Below the pieces are notes generated by a model. The model had not been told where the DNA came from, did not search any database, and saw nothing but the letters and a program-made list of their open reading frames with translations. DNA of 64,000 nucleotides from Lachnospiraceae bacterium (lineage in GTDB: Bacteria > Bacillota > Clostridia > Lachnospirales > Lachnospiraceae): assembly GCA_003862155.1 (NCBI GenBank), contig QOUV01000002.1, positions 62,001 through 126,000 of the forward strand, given 5' to 3'. This document shows, one piece after another, positions 62,949-64,000 of this stretch; position 1 is the stretch's first letter, and every line of letters starts with the position of its first letter. The translations under genes and the position numbers were made by a program.

Positions 62949-63658
62949 TGGACGATAATAAAATGATCCTCCTTTCCGACGTTTCGAAAATTTACCATAT
63001 TGGAGACGATACGGTAAAGGCTTTAGATCATGCAAAAATGTATGTAGACAAAGGTGAATTTGTAAGCGTCATCGGTCCATCTGGATCGGGAAAATCGACA
63101 CTTATGAATATCGTCGGGTGTCTCGATACCGCGACTTCCGGGCAATATTTCTTAGATGGGCAGGAAGTTGCAGATTACTCGAGAAATGAGCTCGCCAGGA
63201 TCAGAAACAGAAAGATCGGATTTATTTTTCAGGATTTCAATCTGCTGCAGAAGCTTTCGGCCTACGAAAATGTGGAGCTGCCTCTTATATATCAGGGCCT
63301 CTCGCCTTCGAAGAGAAAAGAGCAGGTTGAAGATGCGCTGAATGCGATCGGACTATGGGACAGGAGAGATCACAGGCCGAACGAGCTCTCCGGTGGACAG
63401 AAGCAGAGGGTGGCGATAGCAAGAGCTCTCGCAACGCACCCGTCACTGTTTCTGGCGGATGAGCCGACAGGAAATCTCGACCAGAAGACAGGCGGGATGC
63501 TTCTCGATATTTTTCACAGGCTGAATGAAGAAGGCAACACGATCCTTCTTATCACGCACGATCCGAATGTCGCGAAAGAGGCTTCGCGCTCGGTAAAAAT
63601 TCTTGACGGCCATGTTTCGGAAGCTAAGGACATGTCTGAGATTGAGGAGGTGGTCTGA
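62948..63658 (+). CDS. MacB/LolD-type ABC transporter ATPase
   Basis: 236 residues. Walker [10 protein letters not shown], the [20 protein letters not shown] segment typical of MacB/LolD ATPases, signature [15 protein letters not shown], Walker B LFLADEP. It powers the permease that starts at its last codon (TGATG overlap). The set resembles Firmicute exporters for peptides, antibiotics or cell-wall-active compounds. Confidence 0.95.
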   Translation: MDDNKMILLSDVSKIYHIGDDTVKALDHAKMYVDKGEFVSVIGPSGSGKSTLMNIVGCLDTATSGQYFLDGQEVADYSRNELARIRNRKIGFIFQDFNLLQKLSAYENVELPLIYQGLSPSKRKEQVEDALNAIGLWDRRDHRPNELSGGQKQRVAIARALATHPSLFLADEPTGNLDQKTGGMLLDIFHRLNEEGNTILLITHDPNVAKEASRSVKILDGHVSEAKDMSEIEEVV

Positions 63659-64000
63659 TGATAAAATCCTCTTTTAAAATGGCATTTGCATCGGTTGCCT
63701 CGAACAAACTCAGGTCATTTCTCACGATGCTTGGTATCATCATCGGAGTTGTGGCTTTAGTCGTCCTGCTCTCGATTACGAACAGTGCGACTTCGACGAT
63801 TACAGATACGATCTCGTCGATCAGCACGAATAACATCACAGTTACGATCACAGATGACAAGGACAAACCGCTGTCACTTTCGGACCTTGACGATATCGCA
63901 TCTTTAAAAAATGTGGCTGCCGTTGCCCCTTCAGCTGTATCCAGTGGAAACATCAGAAACGGTTCTGACACTGAGACTATAAAGCTTACCGGAACTACAG
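63658..64000 (+). CDS. MacB-type ABC transporter permease (partial)
   Basis: 114 codons to the right window edge. The start IKSSFKMAFASVASNKLRSF, then LTMLGIIIGVVALVVLLSI, is the first cytoplasmic segment and transmembrane helix of MacB permeases, followed by the beginning of the large extracellular domain. The rest lies outside the window. Confidence 0.93.
   Translation, partial: MIKSSFKMAFASVASNKLRSFLTMLGIIIGVVALVVLLSITNSATSTITDTISSISTNNITVTITDDKDKPLSLSDLDDIASLKNVAAVAPSAVSSGNIRNGSDTETIKLTGTT

Overview
The window looks like a chromosomal segment of a gut or rumen Firmicute, most likely a member of the Lachnospiraceae. This rests on the gene set (a YesM/YesN two-component pair beside CUT1 sugar transport, RNase Y, AddAB, SUF genes in the order C-B-D-S-U, a DUF6465-type lysine/alanine-rich protein, an anaerobic cobalamin pathway), on strong Shine-Dalgarno sites, and on moderate GC with AT-rich intergenic DNA. 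The family assignment is an inference from gene content; no rRNA or marker gene is present.

Layout. 1-12.1 kb: a partial BMP-type binding protein on the minus strand, then an alpha-glucan module made of a MalQ-GlgP fusion, a YesN/YesM pair, and a lipoprotein sugar-binding protein with two CUT1 permeases. 12.2-16.7 kb: an orphan LplA-like sugar-binding lipoprotein, then three overlapping genes for a heme/iron-type uptake system (NEAT-like membrane protein, TroA-fold lipoprotein, FecCD permease) with no ATPase beside them. 16.7-18.5 kb: an ammonium transporter fused to a PII domain behind a consensus promoter and a leader terminator hairpin. 18.5-19.6 kb: repeat-rich non-coding DNA. 19.5-29.2 kb: an accessory stretch with a radical SAM enzyme, AlkD-like glycosylase, SurE, MATE exporter, CapA-like enzyme, TIGR02452 macrodomain-like protein and a nitroreductase, interleaved with several decayed genes. 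29.3-41.5 kb: cobalamin synthesis (cobQ, histidine phosphatase, cbiB, cobD, cbiC, cbiD, cbiF, cbiG, a CbiJ-CbiE fusion, cbiA, a Cys-rich small protein), interrupted by a minus-strand FecE-like ATPase and an alpha/beta hydrolase. 41.6-45.0 kb: a chemoreceptor and RNase Y. 45.1-50.2 kb: sufCBDSU. 50.2-51.4 kb: a second repeat-rich non-coding stretch. 51.4-60.7 kb: addBA, a small conserved protein, a PrsA-like foldase and a DUF6465 protein. 60.9-64 kb: a MacAB-like export system cut by the right edge.

The most unusual signal is in the two non-coding stretches at 18.6-19.6 kb and 50.3-51.2 kb. Each contains a long hairpin element of about 200 nt. The loop (about 40 nt) and an internal TAGGATTTT/AAAATCCTA stem are nearly identical in the two copies, while the outer and inner stems have different sequences that still pair perfectly, a covariation pattern expected of a conserved structured RNA or DNA element. 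Downstream of each copy lies an array of degenerate two-box units (box A like TTATCAACATACG, box B like TGCTCCAAAA) whose two boxes start 30 nt apart in almost every unit; at the second locus forward units are followed by inverted units in the same register. I do not recognise this element. All assignments come from reading the sequence alone; no database search was run.
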